In this document: in pieces, positions 9,676-18,720 of the stretch
Position numbering within the stretch: position 1 is the first letter of the stretch
How the letters are laid out: each line of letters starts with the position of its first letter
Origin: Collinsella aerofaciens
Lineage (GTDB): Bacteria; Actinomycetota; Coriobacteriia; Coriobacteriales; Coriobacteriaceae
Length of the DNA stretch: 56,533 nucleotides
Assembly: GCF_018785265.1 (NCBI RefSeq)
Contig: NZ_WQPK01000044.1
Location: 3,999-60,531 of the forward strand
Direction: 5' to 3'
Program-made: the position numbers and the translations under genes
The notes under the pieces: generated by a model
Database searches by the model: none
The model's input: the letters and a program-made list of their open reading frames with translations, nothing else
What the model was told of the DNA's origin: nothing

Positions 9676-9707
9676 CTTTGGCACCGCAACATCGCTCGTA
9701 ACACGTA

Positions 9708-9741
9708 GAATAGCCGCCCGGTTTGCGCCAGGCGGCTATTC
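9708..9741 (+). other. Perfect stem-loop between glgD and glgA
   Basis: An 11-bp perfect stem (9708-9718 with 9731-9741) with a 12-base loop. No U-tract follows; it sits about 25 bases before the glgA start. It may tune glgA expression within the operon. Confidence 0.45.
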
Positions 9742-9764
9742 TCGAATTGCAACAGGGAGACAAT

Positions 9765-12095
9765 ATGGCTGATTCCAGCAAAAAGATGCAGATCGTGTTT
9801 GCCTCGGCCGAGTGCGCACCGTTTGTGAAGACCGGTGGCCTGGGCGACGTGGCGGGCTCGCTGCCTGCGGCGCTTGTGCGCGCCGGCGCCGAAGTAATCG
9901 TGATGGTGCCCAAGTACGCCACCATCAAGGACGAGTACAAGTCGCAGATGGAGCACTTCTCCGACTTTTACGTGAGCCTGGGCTGGCGCAATGAGTACTG
10001 CGGACTCGAGAAGCTCGAGCACGACGGCGTCACCTATATGTTCATCGACAACGAGCGCTACTTCGCGCGCGACTATCCGTACGGCTTCTTTGACGACGGC
10101 GAGCGCTTTGCGTTCTTCTCCAAGGCCATCACCGAGAGCCTGCAGCACCTGCCCGCCGGCTTTGAGTGCGACATCCTGCACTGCAACGACTGGCAGACGG
10201 CGCTGGCGCCCGTGTTTTTGCGCGAGTTCTACCAGGGCCTGCCGCTGTATGACCGCGTCAAGACCGTGTTCTCGATCCACAACGTGGCGTTCCAGGGCCA
10301 GTTTAGCGACACCGTGATGGAGGACATCCTTGGTGTGGCGCACATTCCGGCGGCCGCCTCGCAGCTGCGTTGCGACGCCTGCAGCATCAACTACATGCTG
10401 GGCGCGTTGCACTATGCCGATGCCATCACCACGGTGAGCCCCACCTATGCCAACGAGATCCAGACGCCCGAGTTTGGCGAGGGCTTGGACGGTGTGCTGC
10501 GCGAGCGCTCCTACGCGCTGCAGGGCATCCTCAACGGCATTGACGTTGCGGGCTTTGACCCGGCGACCGACAAGCGCATTGCCGCCAACTACACCGTGGA
10601 GGACCGTTCCGGCAAGGCCGTGTGCAAGGCCAAGCTGCAGGAGGAACTGGGCCTCGAGGTTCGCGACGACCGTCCGCTCATGGTGATGGTCACGCGCCTG
10701 ACGCGCCAGAAGGGCATGGATCTGGTCATGTACGCGCTCGACCGCATCCTGTCCGGCGGCGTGCAGGTGGCGGTGCTGGGCACCGGCGACCGCGACTACG
10801 AGGACGGCCTGCGCTACTTCCAGGACAAGTACCCCGGCACCATGGCCGCACGCATCGAGTTCGATCCGGCGCTGTCGCAGCGCATGTATGCCGCCGCCGA
10901 CATGTTCCTGATGCCTTCGAAGTTTGAGCCCTGCGGCCTGTCGCAGATCATCGCCATGCGCTACGGCACGCTGCCGATTGTTCGCGAGACCGGTGGCCTG
11001 AAGGACACCGTGCAGCCGTACAACGAGTTTACCGGCGAGGGCACGGGCTTCTCGTTTAGCAACTTTAACGGCGACGAGATGGGCGATGCGGTATTCCGCG
11101 CGGCGCGTCTGTTCTGGGATAACCGCGACGCCTGGAACCAGCTGGTCACGCAGGCCATGAGCCAGGACTTTAGCTGGACGCGCTCGGCCGATAAGTATCT
11201 GGACCTGTACTTCTTTATGCATCCGGAGATTGAGAGGCCGGCGGCTGTTGTCGACGAGCCTGAGGCTGCAGCTGAGCCGGTGGCCGCCGAGAAGCCCAAG
11301 ACCGAGGAGATGCCGGTTGAGGCTGAGCCCGCAAAGGCCGAGCCTGAGGTGAAGGCTGAGGTTGTTCCTGAGGCAGAGGCCGAAGTCAAGCCCGCTGCAA
11401 AGCCCGCAGTTAAGAAGACCACGACCCGCAAGACGACCGCTAAGAAGGCTACGACGACCAAGGCTGCCACGACAAAAACAACGGCTGCCAAGGCAACGAC
11501 CACGCGCAAGCGCACGACCGCCGCTGCCAAGAAGGCCGCCGATGTCGAGGCTGCTCCCGAGGTAAAGGCAGAGGCCGCCGAGGCCCAGCCGGCCGCTAAG
11601 GCTCCGGCCAAGTCCACTGCCAAGAAGTCGACCGCGTCCAAGACCACGACCGCCAAGAAGGCAACGGCAGCCAAGAAGACCACGGCAAAGAAGTCAACGA
11701 CCACGAAGGCCGCCACGACCAAGGCAGCCGCAAAGCCGGCCGCCAAAGTCGAGGAGACGCCCGCCGAGACCAAGGCCGAGGCATCCGTCGAAGCCAAGCC
11801 GGCCGCCAAGACCACCACGCGCAAGCGTGCCACGACGACGGCCAAGAAGACCACGACCAAGGCTGCTGCTCCCAAGGCAGAGGCTAAGCCCGCTGCTGCC
11901 AAAGTGGAGCCCAAGGCCGAGGTAAAGGCCAAGCCGGCGCCGAAGACCGCTGAGGTCAAGGCCGCCCCGAAGGCAGAGGCTAAGCCCGAGCCTGCCAAAG
12001 AGACCCCGGTCTCCCCCGCCGCTCCGGCCGAGGAAAAGGCTCCGACCAAGAAGACGTCCGTCCGCAAGGCAACGGCCACCCGCAAGCGCCGCTAG
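9765..12095 (+). CDS. glgA: Glycogen synthase (ADP-glucose) with long Lys/Ala tail
   Basis: Adds glucose from ADP-glucose to the growing glycogen chain. A complete GT5 glycosyltransferase occupies about residues 8-480: KTGGLGDV (22-29) binds the ADP-glucose, and MPSKFEPCGLSQ (383-394) is the conserved acceptor/nucleotide segment. A tail of nearly 290 residues follows, first acidic (Glu/Ala/Pro, about 490-545) and then dominated by Lys-Lys-Thr/Ala and Ala-Lys repeats to residue 776. Bacterial GlgA proteins are usually near 480-500 residues, so the tail is an addition. It resembles the shorter GlgB tail. The ATG at 9765 follows CAGGGAG. Confidence 0.94.
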   Translation: MADSSKKMQIVFASAECAPFVKTGGLGDVAGSLPAALVRAGAEVIVMVPKYATIKDEYKSQMEHFSDFYVSLGWRNEYCGLEKLEHDGVTYMFIDNERYFARDYPYGFFDDGERFAFFSKAITESLQHLPAGFECDILHCNDWQTALAPVFLREFYQGLPLYDRVKTVFSIHNVAFQGQFSDTVMEDILGVAHIPAAASQLRCDACSINYMLGALHYADAITTVSPTYANEIQTPEFGEGLDGVLRERSYALQGILNGIDVAGFDPATDKRIAANYTVEDRSGKAVCKAKLQEELGLEVRDDRPLMVMVTRLTRQKGMDLVMYALDRILSGGVQVAVLGTGDRDYEDGLRYFQDKYPGTMAARIEFDPALSQRMYAAADMFLMPSKFEPCGLSQIIAMRYGTLPIVRETGGLKDTVQPYNEFTGEGTGFSFSNFNGDEMGDAVFRAARLFWDNRDAWNQLVTQAMSQDFSWTRSADKYLDLYFFMHPEIERPAAVVDEPEAAAEPVAAEKPKTEEMPVEAEPAKAEPEVKAEVVPEAEAEVKPAAKPAVKKTTTRKTTAKKATTTKAATTKTTAAKATTTRKRTTAAAKKAADVEAAPEVKAEAAEAQPAAKAPAKSTAKKSTASKTTTAKKATAAKKTTAKKSTTTKAATTKAAAKPAAKVEETPAETKAEASVEAKPAAKTTTRKRATTTAKKTTTKAAAPKAEAKPAAAKVEPKAEVKAKPAPKTAEVKAAPKAEAKPEPAKETPVSPAAPAEEKAPTKKTSVRKATATRKRR

Positions 12096-12131
12096 TCCAC
12101 AGACGATCCAAAACCTCATCAAACCCTTATC

Positions 12132-12158
12132 AAGGGGCGCTCCAACCGGGCGCCCCTT
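12132..12158 (+). terminator. Terminator-like hairpin after glgA
   Basis: A 9-bp GC-rich stem (12132-12140 with 12150-12158) 37 bases after the glgA stop. The following T-run is weak (TTATCTG), so termination may be partial. Confidence 0.55.
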
Positions 12159-12172
12159 ATCTGTGGATAGTT

Positions 12173-12214
12173 GGTAAAACGATTTTCTAGGACAACCGTT
12201 CGCCGATGGTAAAC
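12173..12214. promoter_or_regulatory. Putative operator sites upstream of GH13-GH77 gene
   Basis: GGTAAAAC (12173-12180) and GGTAAAC (12208-12214) repeat the core of the inverted repeat in front of glgB. They lie 100-140 bases before the start codon. A shared regulator for glycogen and maltodextrin genes is inferred from this match only. Confidence 0.45.
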
Positions 12215-12313
12215 GGATGTTGTTTATACAGCCTGTGTGCAACAGATATACTTACATCCTGTGCGTAAAGCCCATGGCCAGCAGGTCATGATTCTATTGA
12301 ACTGGACCGTACT

Positions 12314-15300
12314 ATGAGATTGATACACAACAGCCGTCTGCCGCAGTTTCGCACTCCGTTTGGCGCTGTGACCACAGGAACTACCCTTTCGCTCTCCGTG
12401 ATTCTGGAGGATGCCGACCCCGCGCAGGCAACGCTTACGCTGCGCACCTGGGTCGATGATATCGGTGAGTCTCTGTATCCCATGACGCACGAGGGCGACG
12501 GCATATTTAGCGTAGAACTCAAGTGCACTGAACCATGTCTTATCTGGTACAGCTTTATCTGCAATATCGAAGGCCAGCCTGAGGTTCGCCTGGGCGCACC
12601 ACAGGGCCGCACCGGCGGCGAAGGCGTAACCTACGACTACGCTGAGGTGCCGTCATTCCAGGTCACCGTCTACAAACACCGTGAGAACCGTCCCACCTGG
12701 TACGAGCGCGGTATGGTCTACCAGATCTTCCCCGATCGCTATGCCCGCGACGAGCACTGGCGCGAGCGCACGCTGGCCGAGGTCGAAAAGCCGCGTAAGG
12801 GCATTCAGCGCCGCATGGTCGAGGACTGGAACGAGCCGCCTGTGTACGAGCGCGCCGAGGACGGCTCCATCAAGACCTGGGACTTTTACGGCGGATCGCT
12901 CAAGGGCATTCAGAAAGACCTGCCCCGCATCGCCGAGCTGGGCTTTACGGCCATCTACCTCAACCCCATCTTTGAAGCCGCGAGCAACCACCGCTACGAC
13001 ACCGCCGATTACACCAAGATCGATCCGATTCTGGGCACCGAGCAGGACTTTACCGAGCTGTGCGAGGCGGCCGAGAAGCTGGGCATTTCCATCATTCTGG
13101 ACGGTGTGTTCAACCACACGGGCGACGATTCGATCTACTTCAACCGCTACGGCAACTACCCCGGCGTGGGCGCGTGGCAGAGCGAGGATTCGCCGTGGCG
13201 TGATGCGTTTTATTTCCACGAGGACGGCTCGTACGACTGCTGGTGGGGCGTGGGCAATATGCCCGCCATCAATGAGAGCTCCGAACTGGTACGCGAGAGG
13301 CTCCTGGGCAAGGACGGCGTGATCCGCAAATGGCTGCGCGCCGGCGCTCACGGTTGGCGCCTGGATGTGGCCGACGAGCTTTCCGACGATTTCCTAGCTG
13401 AGATCAAAAAAGCTGTGCTCGCCGAGAAGCCCGACGCGCTGCTGCTCGGCGAGGTCTGGGAAGATGCCTCCAACAAGATCAGCTACGGTCATCTGCGTCG
13501 CTATCTGCAAGGCTCTGAGCTCGACTCGGCCATGGATTACCCCTTCCGCGATATGGTCATCGGCTTTTTGATGGGCTACAAAAACGCCTACCAAGCTGCC
13601 GAGGATATCGAGACCTTGCGCGAGAACTATCCGCGTGAGGCCCTGTCTTGCGCGCTTAATCTGCTTTCGAGCCACGACCGTCCGCGCATTATCTCGGTGC
13701 TCGGCGGCGGCCCTGACGAGTCGCAGCTGCCCGAGAGTGAGCGCAGCAAATGGCGCCTGGACGAGAACTCCATGGGCCTGGCCAAGAGCCGCTTTTGGCT
13801 GGCGACGCTCATGCAGATGACGTTCCCGGGCGTTCCCTCGATCTATTACGGTGACGAGTACGGCTTGGAGGGTCTCACCGATCCGGGCAATCGTCGCACC
13901 ATGCCGACCAAGGAAAACCTGCACGACTTCGATACGCTTGCGATCGTCAAGAACGCATCTGCTGTGCGCCGCGCGTTGCCGTTTATGATCGACGGTGAAA
14001 TCAAGGCCTTTGCGCTCAATGACGAAGTACTCGCTTATACGCGCACCGGTAAAGACGGCGAGTCCGCGACCGTCATCATCAACCGCAGCCTGCGCAATTC
14101 ACACCGCGTGACGATTCCGGCGCTCGGCGAATGCGCGAGCGATGTGATTAGCGGTCACGAGTGCGAGATCCACAACGGCACGGTCACGCTCGACCTGTAC
14201 CCGCTGGGTTCGTCGATCATCTATCACCACGCCGAGCAGCGCCTGCAGGAGCCGCTCGATCACGGTGCGGGTGTTGTGTGCCATATCACATCGGTGCCGA
14301 CCGACGACGGCAAGCCCGGTACGATCGGCGCGCCCACGCGTCGCTTTATCGACCATCTGGCCGCCATGGGCATGCGCTACTGGCAGGTTCTCCCCGTCAA
14401 CCCCACGGACTTCTTCCGCTCCCCTTACGCCGGTCCTTCGGCCTTTGCAGGCAATATCAACCTGCTACCCGAGAGCCACGAGGAGCTGGCAGCCGACTTT
14501 GAGACCTGGAAGGCCCGCGGCGGCGAGGATGCCGATCCGCTGTACACTGCGTTTAAACATCGCAATGCCGATTGGCTCGAGAAATACTGCGTCTACATGG
14601 CCGTTAAGAAGTACTTTGAGGGCGAGTCGCGCCATGATTGGCCGGCAGATGTCGCGCGCTACAACGAGCATCTGATCGACGACAAGCGCTTTCACAACGA
14701 GGCCGAGCTTCAGGCGTACATGCAGTACCGCTTTGACTTGGCTTGGTGCGAGCTCATGAACTATGCGCACAAGAAGGGCATCGAGGTTATCGGCGATATT
14801 CCTATGTACGTGTCCGACGATTCGGCAGACGCGTGGAGCGAACCCGAGAACTTCTGGCTGTCCGATACCGGCAAGGCGATTGAGATTTCCGGTGCACCGC
14901 CCGACAACTTTGCGCCCGAGGGCCAGGTGTGGGGCAACCCGACGTTCCGCTGGGACCACATGAAGCAGAACGGCTATAGCTGGTGGATGGATCGCCTGCG
15001 TCGCGCGTTCTCGCTCTACGACCGCGTGCGCCTGGATCACTTCCTGGGATTCCACAGCTACTTCAGTATCCCCGCAGGCAAGGCTTGCGCCGAAGGTCGC
15101 TGGTTGGCGGGACCGGGCAAGGACCTGTTCCAGACCGCTTATGACGAGCTGGGTCCGCTCAACTTTATCGCTGAGGACTTGGGCTATCTGACGCCCGGTG
15201 TTCGCGCCATGGCATCGACCTGCGGTTTCCCCGGCATGGACGTGCTGGAGTTTAGCGACTACGACGTTCGTTGCGGTGTGCATCCCACGCCCGGCAAGAT

Positions 15301-15610
15301 TCTGTACACCTCGACGCACGATACGTCGACGCTGGCCGGCTGGTGTACGCGTTCCTTTGCGGGCGGCGATGAACCGAGCGGTGTTGAGGTGGCGGCCAAG
15401 CTGATGAGCGACGCGCTGGCAAGCGACGCTCCCCTGGTGATGATGCCGCTGCAGGATGTCCTGGGGCTTGGCGACGACGCGCGCATGAACGTTCCGGGCG
15501 TGGCCACGGGCAACTGGACCTGGCAGGCTGACGAGGCAGACATTGCAGCCGCCGAGAACAAAACCGCACAGCTCCTGCGCAACAACCATAGATTCTGGGG
15601 CGAAGCGTGA
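12314..15610 (+). CDS. Fused GH13 alpha-glucosidase/neopullulanase and GH77 amylomaltase
   Basis: A 1098-residue fusion. The N-terminal part (about 1-630) is a GH13 enzyme like neopullulanase or maltodextrin glucosidase, with YQIFPDR near residue 136. Its catalytic residues are Asp351 (WRLDVADE), Glu380 (LLGEVWED) and Asp455 (SSHDRPR). The C-terminal part (about 645-1098) is a 4-alpha-glucanotransferase (MalQ). Its catalytic residues are Asp908 (RLDHF), Glu954 (AEDLG) and Asp1003 (STHDTSTL). Together they should trim and disproportionate maltodextrins released from glycogen or the diet. There is no signal peptide, so it acts in the cytoplasm. The ribosome-binding site is weak. It is followed by a clear terminator. 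Confidence 0.9.
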   Translation: MRLIHNSRLPQFRTPFGAVTTGTTLSLSVILEDADPAQATLTLRTWVDDIGESLYPMTHEGDGIFSVELKCTEPCLIWYSFICNIEGQPEVRLGAPQGRTGGEGVTYDYAEVPSFQVTVYKHRENRPTWYERGMVYQIFPDRYARDEHWRERTLAEVEKPRKGIQRRMVEDWNEPPVYERAEDGSIKTWDFYGGSLKGIQKDLPRIAELGFTAIYLNPIFEAASNHRYDTADYTKIDPILGTEQDFTELCEAAEKLGISIILDGVFNHTGDDSIYFNRYGNYPGVGAWQSEDSPWRDAFYFHEDGSYDCWWGVGNMPAINESSELVRERLLGKDGVIRKWLRAGAHGWRLDVADELSDDFLAEIKKAVLAEKPDALLLGEVWEDASNKISYGHLRRYLQGSELDSAMDYPFRDMVIGFLMGYKNAYQAAEDIETLRENYPREALSCALNLLSSHDRPRIISVLGGGPDESQLPESERSKWRLDENSMGLAKSRFWLATLMQMTFPGVPSIYYGDEYGLEGLTDPGNRRTMPTKENLHDFDTLAIVKNASAVRRALPFMIDGEIKAFALNDEVLAYTRTGKDGESATVIINRSLRNSHRVTIPALGECASDVISGHECEIHNGTVTLDLYPLGSSIIYHHAEQRLQEPLDHGAGVVCHITSVPTDDGKPGTIGAPTRRFIDHLAAMGMRYWQVLPVNPTDFFRSPYAGPSAFAGNINLLPESHEELAADFETWKARGGEDADPLYTAFKHRNADWLEKYCVYMAVKKYFEGESRHDWPADVARYNEHLIDDKRFHNEAELQAYMQYRFDLAWCELMNYAHKKGIEVIGDIPMYVSDDSADAWSEPENFWLSDTGKAIEISGAPPDNFAPEGQVWGNPTFRWDHMKQNGYSWWMDRLRRAFSLYDRVRLDHFLGFHSYFSIPAGKACAEGRWLAGPGKDLFQTAYDELGPLNFIAEDLGYLTPGVRAMASTCGFPGMDVLEFSDYDVRCGVHPTPGKILYTSTHDTSTLAGWCTRSFAGGDEPSGVEVAAKLMSDALASDAPLVMMPLQDVLGLGDDARMNVPGVATGNWTWQADEADIAAAENKTAQLLRNNHRFWGEA

Positions 15611-15654
15611 TAAAAGCCCCGATATAGGGTACAGTTACAGATGTTTGAATTTTT

Positions 15655-15680
15655 GCGGGCAGAGTAATCTGCCCGCTTTG
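15655..15680 (+). terminator. Terminator after GH13-GH77 gene
   Basis: A 9-bp stem (15655-15663 with 15668-15676) and 4-base loop followed by TTTG. It lies just before the fmdB-like ribosome-binding site, so it may also limit read-through into that gene. Confidence 0.65.
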
Positions 15681-15698
15681 TGCTGAAAAGGAAGTATT

Positions 15699-15935
15699 AT
15701 GGCGCGCTACGATTACAAGTGCTCGAGCTGCGGCAACGTGTTTGAGGTTGAGCATCCCATGTCCGAGACTCCCGAGGTCGTGTGCCCCAGCTGCGGTGCC
15801 CCGGCGGCCAAGACGTTCTCGGCCAGCGGCATTAAATTTGAGGGCAGCGGTTTCTACAACACCGACCAGCGAAGCGGCGGCTCCAGCACCAGCGCCACGA
15901 GCGGCTGCTGCGCCAACTGCCCGCATAGCCACTAG
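15699..15935 (+). CDS. FmdB-family zinc-ribbon protein
   Basis: A 78-residue protein starting MARYDYKC, typical of the FmdB/CxxC_CxxC_SSSS family of putative regulators. Cys8, Cys11, Cys29 and Cys32 form a four-cysteine zinc ribbon. The C-terminus is Gly/Ser rich and ends with further Cys and His residues that could bind metal. Its role is not known; the family name comes from a gene near formamidase and is not good evidence of function. The ribosome-binding site AAAAGGAAG supports the start. It is a single-gene unit between two terminators. Confidence 0.85.
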   Translation: MARYDYKCSSCGNVFEVEHPMSETPEVVCPSCGAPAAKTFSASGIKFEGSGFYNTDQRSGGSSTSATSGCCANCPHSH

Positions 15936-15944
15936 AAACCAAAT

Positions 15945-15980
15945 AGCCCCGCGACCGACACCGATCGCGGGGCTGATTCT
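15945..15980. terminator. Terminator downstream of fmdB-like gene
   Basis: A 10-bp perfect stem (15945-15954 with 15965-15974) and a 10-base loop, followed by GATTCTTTG on the plus strand. On the minus strand it is followed by ATTTGGTTT, so it may also terminate rsmB. Confidence 0.7.
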
Positions 15981-16002
15981 TTGCGCTATAGGTGGCTCTA
16001 TG

Positions 16003-16069
16003 AGTTGCGGTGAGATAAGGACTGTTTGGTGGGCTGAAGCCGCTATTCAATCCCTATTTCACCGCAACT
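16003..16069. repeat. Palindromic repeat, family A copy 1
   Basis: A 67-base element with 15-base terminal inverted arms beginning AGTTGCGGTGA, with one G-T wobble. The same termini bound the element at 32247-32315. It lies between convergent fmdB-like and rsmB genes. Confidence 0.7.
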
Positions 16070-16075
16070 TAGTAG

Positions 16076-17476
16076 TTACTTGTGGACCAGTCTGGCGCAG
16101 AAGTGACCGTCGTAGGAATCGGCGTTTACCGGCACGCTTTGGAAGAGGCCTCGATCGTCCTGTCGTACGGATACGAGCTTCTTGGCCTGATTGAACTCGG
16201 GGAGTTGCAGAATCTGCGCCTCGGAGAGCGGCTCCAGGCTAAAACCGGCACCCTCGGGAGAGGCTAGGAACGCGTCCACCACCTGCGTGTTCTCCTCGTC
16301 GAAAACCGAACACGTCGCATAGATGAGCTCGCCGCCGGCAGCCACGCGCGCGGCGGCTTCCTTGAGCATCGTAAGCTGCAGTTTGGGCAGCTCAACCGTT
16401 ACATCCTTTTCGGTCAGACGCCACGGTATCTCGGGATGACGGCGCATGGTGCCGGTGCCAGAGCACGGCGCATCGATAAACACCGTGTCGAACAGGGCAG
16501 GCTCGCCAAGCATGGCATCAAACGATGTGAGCACCTCATCAAGCTCGCAGGCATCACCCGAAACCGTACGAACGCCCTGAATACCGGCCTTATGCAGGCG
16601 AGCGAGATTCAGATCGCACTTGCGATCATGCAGATCGAGCGCCGTATGCTGACGCTCATAGCCCGCACGCTTGGCTTGGCACATCATCACATAGGTCTTG
16701 GTACCACGACCGGCACCAATCTCAAGGCAGTTACCAGGGCGCGTGGCAGCTGTAGCGATAAGCTGCGCGTTGAGATCAGATGCCACCGCGGCAGCACGCT
16801 CAAACACACCCGAAGCAACGGTAACCTGGGCATCAACCGGGGCATGGCAGCCCGGGAAGACCGGCGCGACGAGCTGCGAGATATACGGATCGGACTTAGT
16901 CGCAAAGGCGTTCTCATGCAGGGCCAGCGGCGCAGGTGCCAAGTTGCCGGCAAAGTTAAGCGCACCCTCGGGCGTGTCAAACGACGCCATAATACGAGCG
17001 CACAGCCAACGCGGCAGACCCATCAGGCGCGACAAACGAACCAAGCGTCGCTCAGACTCATCCACATCGGACGCAGTGGCAAAGTCCTCAACGTTGTCCG
17101 CAACCTTGTGCAGCACCGCGTTAGCCAAGCCCGCGGCAGACTTAGCACCGCTGCGAACCAGCTCAACACCCTGACTCACGGCAACGCGGCCCGGCGTATG
17201 CAGATAGAGCATCTCGAAGGCCGAGATGCGAAGCGCCATACGAACGCGCGGCGCGACCTTTTTGGGCTTATCCAAAAACTGATCGAGCAGCTCATCCAAA
17301 CTGCCCTGCGTGGCGGCAACACCGAGCGCCAAACGAGCGGCAAAAGCTGAATCACGCTGGTCAATGGCCTTGGCGGAAGCACGGGAAGACAACACGTCGC
17401 GTGCGTACATACCGCGGCGATCGGCCTCCATCAACACATCGAGCGCAAGCTTGCGCGCGGGAGACAACTTGCTCAT
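16076..17476 (-). CDS. rsmB: 16S rRNA (cytosine-C5)-methyltransferase RsmB
   Basis: Methylates a cytosine of 16S rRNA (C967 in E. coli) using S-adenosylmethionine. The 466-residue protein has an N-terminal NusB-like RNA-binding domain (about 5-135) and a C-terminal Rossmann methyltransferase. The two family cysteines are present: Cys338 in DAPCSGTG and catalytic Cys389 in YATCSVF. The start overlaps the stop of fmt by 4 bases (ATGA), the classic fmt-rsmB arrangement. Confidence 0.93.
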   Translation of the reverse strand: MSKLSPARKLALDVLMEADRRGMYARDVLSSRASAKAIDQRDSAFAARLALGVAATQGSLDELLDQFLDKPKKVAPRVRMALRISAFEMLYLHTPGRVAVSQGVELVRSGAKSAAGLANAVLHKVADNVEDFATASDVDESERRLVRLSRLMGLPRWLCARIMASFDTPEGALNFAGNLAPAPLALHENAFATKSDPYISQLVAPVFPGCHAPVDAQVTVASGVFERAAAVASDLNAQLIATAATRPGNCLEIGAGRGTKTYVMMCQAKRAGYERQHTALDLHDRKCDLNLARLHKAGIQGVRTVSGDACELDEVLTSFDAMLGEPALFDTVFIDAPCSGTGTMRRHPEIPWRLTEKDVTVELPKLQLTMLKEAAARVAAGGELIYATCSVFDEENTQVVDAFLASPEGAGFSLEPLSEAQILQLPEFNQAKKLVSVRQDDRGLFQSVPVNADSYDGHFCARLVHK

Positions 17477-18393
17477 GACAGTACACCCCAGCTAAGTTCG
17501 GCACCCTGCAGACCGGCAGCCCAGGCAGAAGCAGCCATGGCACGCTTGCCATCGGGCTTAACCTCGAGCAGTTCAACCGCGCCATCAGAAAGGCCCAGGT
17601 AGACACGCTTGCTCTTGACGGCAACAGCGCCCTCGCCAAGCGACACATCGGCCGGCGCAGCATCGAGCACGCGAACCGACTTACCGGCAATCACGCAACG
17701 GGCAGGCGCGGTATCGGACGAAGCGAGCACATGACGCACGCAATCGAGCGCCGCCATCTGCGGATCCAGACGCATCTCCAGCTTGGAAATCTTGGCAGCA
17801 TGGGTAACGAGCGTCTCATCCTGCTCGGTCCACACGGCGGTGCCATCGGCAAGAGAAGGAAGCGTATCGGCAAGCAGTTTGCCGCCAAGCTCACCAAGCT
17901 CCATCGTGAGCGCCTCGGCATGCTTACCGGCAACGGACGTGGAAGCCTGAGCACAATAAGCACCAGTATCCACGCCATGCCCAATGCGCATAATGGAAAC
18001 GCCAGCAACCTCATCACCAGCAAGGATGGCACGCTGAATAGGAGCAGCCCCACGCCAACGAGGCAGCAGCGAAGCATGGACATTCACAATACCAAGCGGC
18101 GCCATATGCAGCACGTCATCCGGTAAAATGCAGCCATAGGCGGCCACGCAGAAAATGTCAGCCTGGGCAGTCTGGAGTGCCTCAACAACCTCAGGCGTCA
18201 TGCGATTAGCCTCAACAACCGGCAACCCCAGCTCAAGCGCCTTGGCCTTAACAGGAGAAGGCTCAAGCTTCTTACCACGCCCACGAACAGCATCGGGGCG
18301 AGTAACAACAAGCGCAATCTCGTTACCAGCCTCGACAAGCGAAGTCAACGAAGGCACCGCAAAATCAGGCGTGCCCATAAACACAATACGCAT
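17473..18393 (-). CDS. fmt: Methionyl-tRNA formyltransferase
   Basis: Formylates initiator Met-tRNA using 10-formyltetrahydrofolate. The N-terminal hydrolase/transferase domain carries the catalytic triad Asn104, His106 and Asp142 in NVHASLLPRWRGAAPI and GHGVDTGAY. The C-terminal OB-like tRNA-binding domain covers about 205-306. The length of 306 residues is normal. The ribosome-binding site GAGGAGA is visible before ATG. It is transcribed with rsmB. Confidence 0.95.
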   Translation of the reverse strand: MRIVFMGTPDFAVPSLTSLVEAGNEIALVVTRPDAVRGRGKKLEPSPVKAKALELGLPVVEANRMTPEVVEALQTAQADIFCVAAYGCILPDDVLHMAPLGIVNVHASLLPRWRGAAPIQRAILAGDEVAGVSIMRIGHGVDTGAYCAQASTSVAGKHAEALTMELGELGGKLLADTLPSLADGTAVWTEQDETLVTHAAKISKLEMRLDPQMAALDCVRHVLASSDTAPARCVIAGKSVRVLDAAPADVSLGEGAVAVKSKRVYLGLSDGAVELLEVKPDGKRAMAASAWAAGLQGAELSWGVLS

Positions 18394-18507
18394 AAAGGAC
18401 GTCTCCTCTCAACCAAAGCCGAGACGGCTATAAATAACAGCGGAAAGCAAAGTACCCAGCCCATCCGCAATAACATTTCAACAAGAACAAATATACCCAA
18501 AACCAAA

Positions 18508-18536
18508 GAAAGAGCCGCAATAAAAGCAGCTCTTTC
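18508..18536 (-). terminator. Weak terminator downstream of def
   Basis: An 8-bp stem (18508-18515 with 18529-18536), T-rich on the minus strand after the hairpin (TTTGGTTTTG). It lies between def and fmt. Confidence 0.4.
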
Positions 18537-18610
18537 AGCAAAGCACCTATCAGCGAAGACGCCCTTCCCTAGCCCGACGGCACCCGGGCGAACCGAGCCA
18601 GAACAACGCA

Positions 18611-18712
18611 GTCCCCGGTGCTGAGCCCCCACATATCGTCCCGCGCGCAGTTTCGCAGCAAAGCGAGAATGTTTGAGCACGGGATGATATGTGGGGGCTC
18701 AGCACCGGGGAC
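18611..18712. repeat. Long palindromic element, family B
   Basis: Arms 18611-18642 and 18681-18712 pair in 31 of 32 positions around a 38-base loop. The outer end reads GTCCCCGGTGCTGAG. It lies directly downstream of def. This is too long for a normal terminator and looks like a non-autonomous mobile palindrome. Confidence 0.75.
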
Positions 18713-18720
18713 GGTGGGAC

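Noticed and set aside
9672-11222. Long minus-strand frame opposite glgA
   Set aside because: Same reason: no motif, no ribosome-binding site, and complete overlap with the clear GT5 domain of GlgA.
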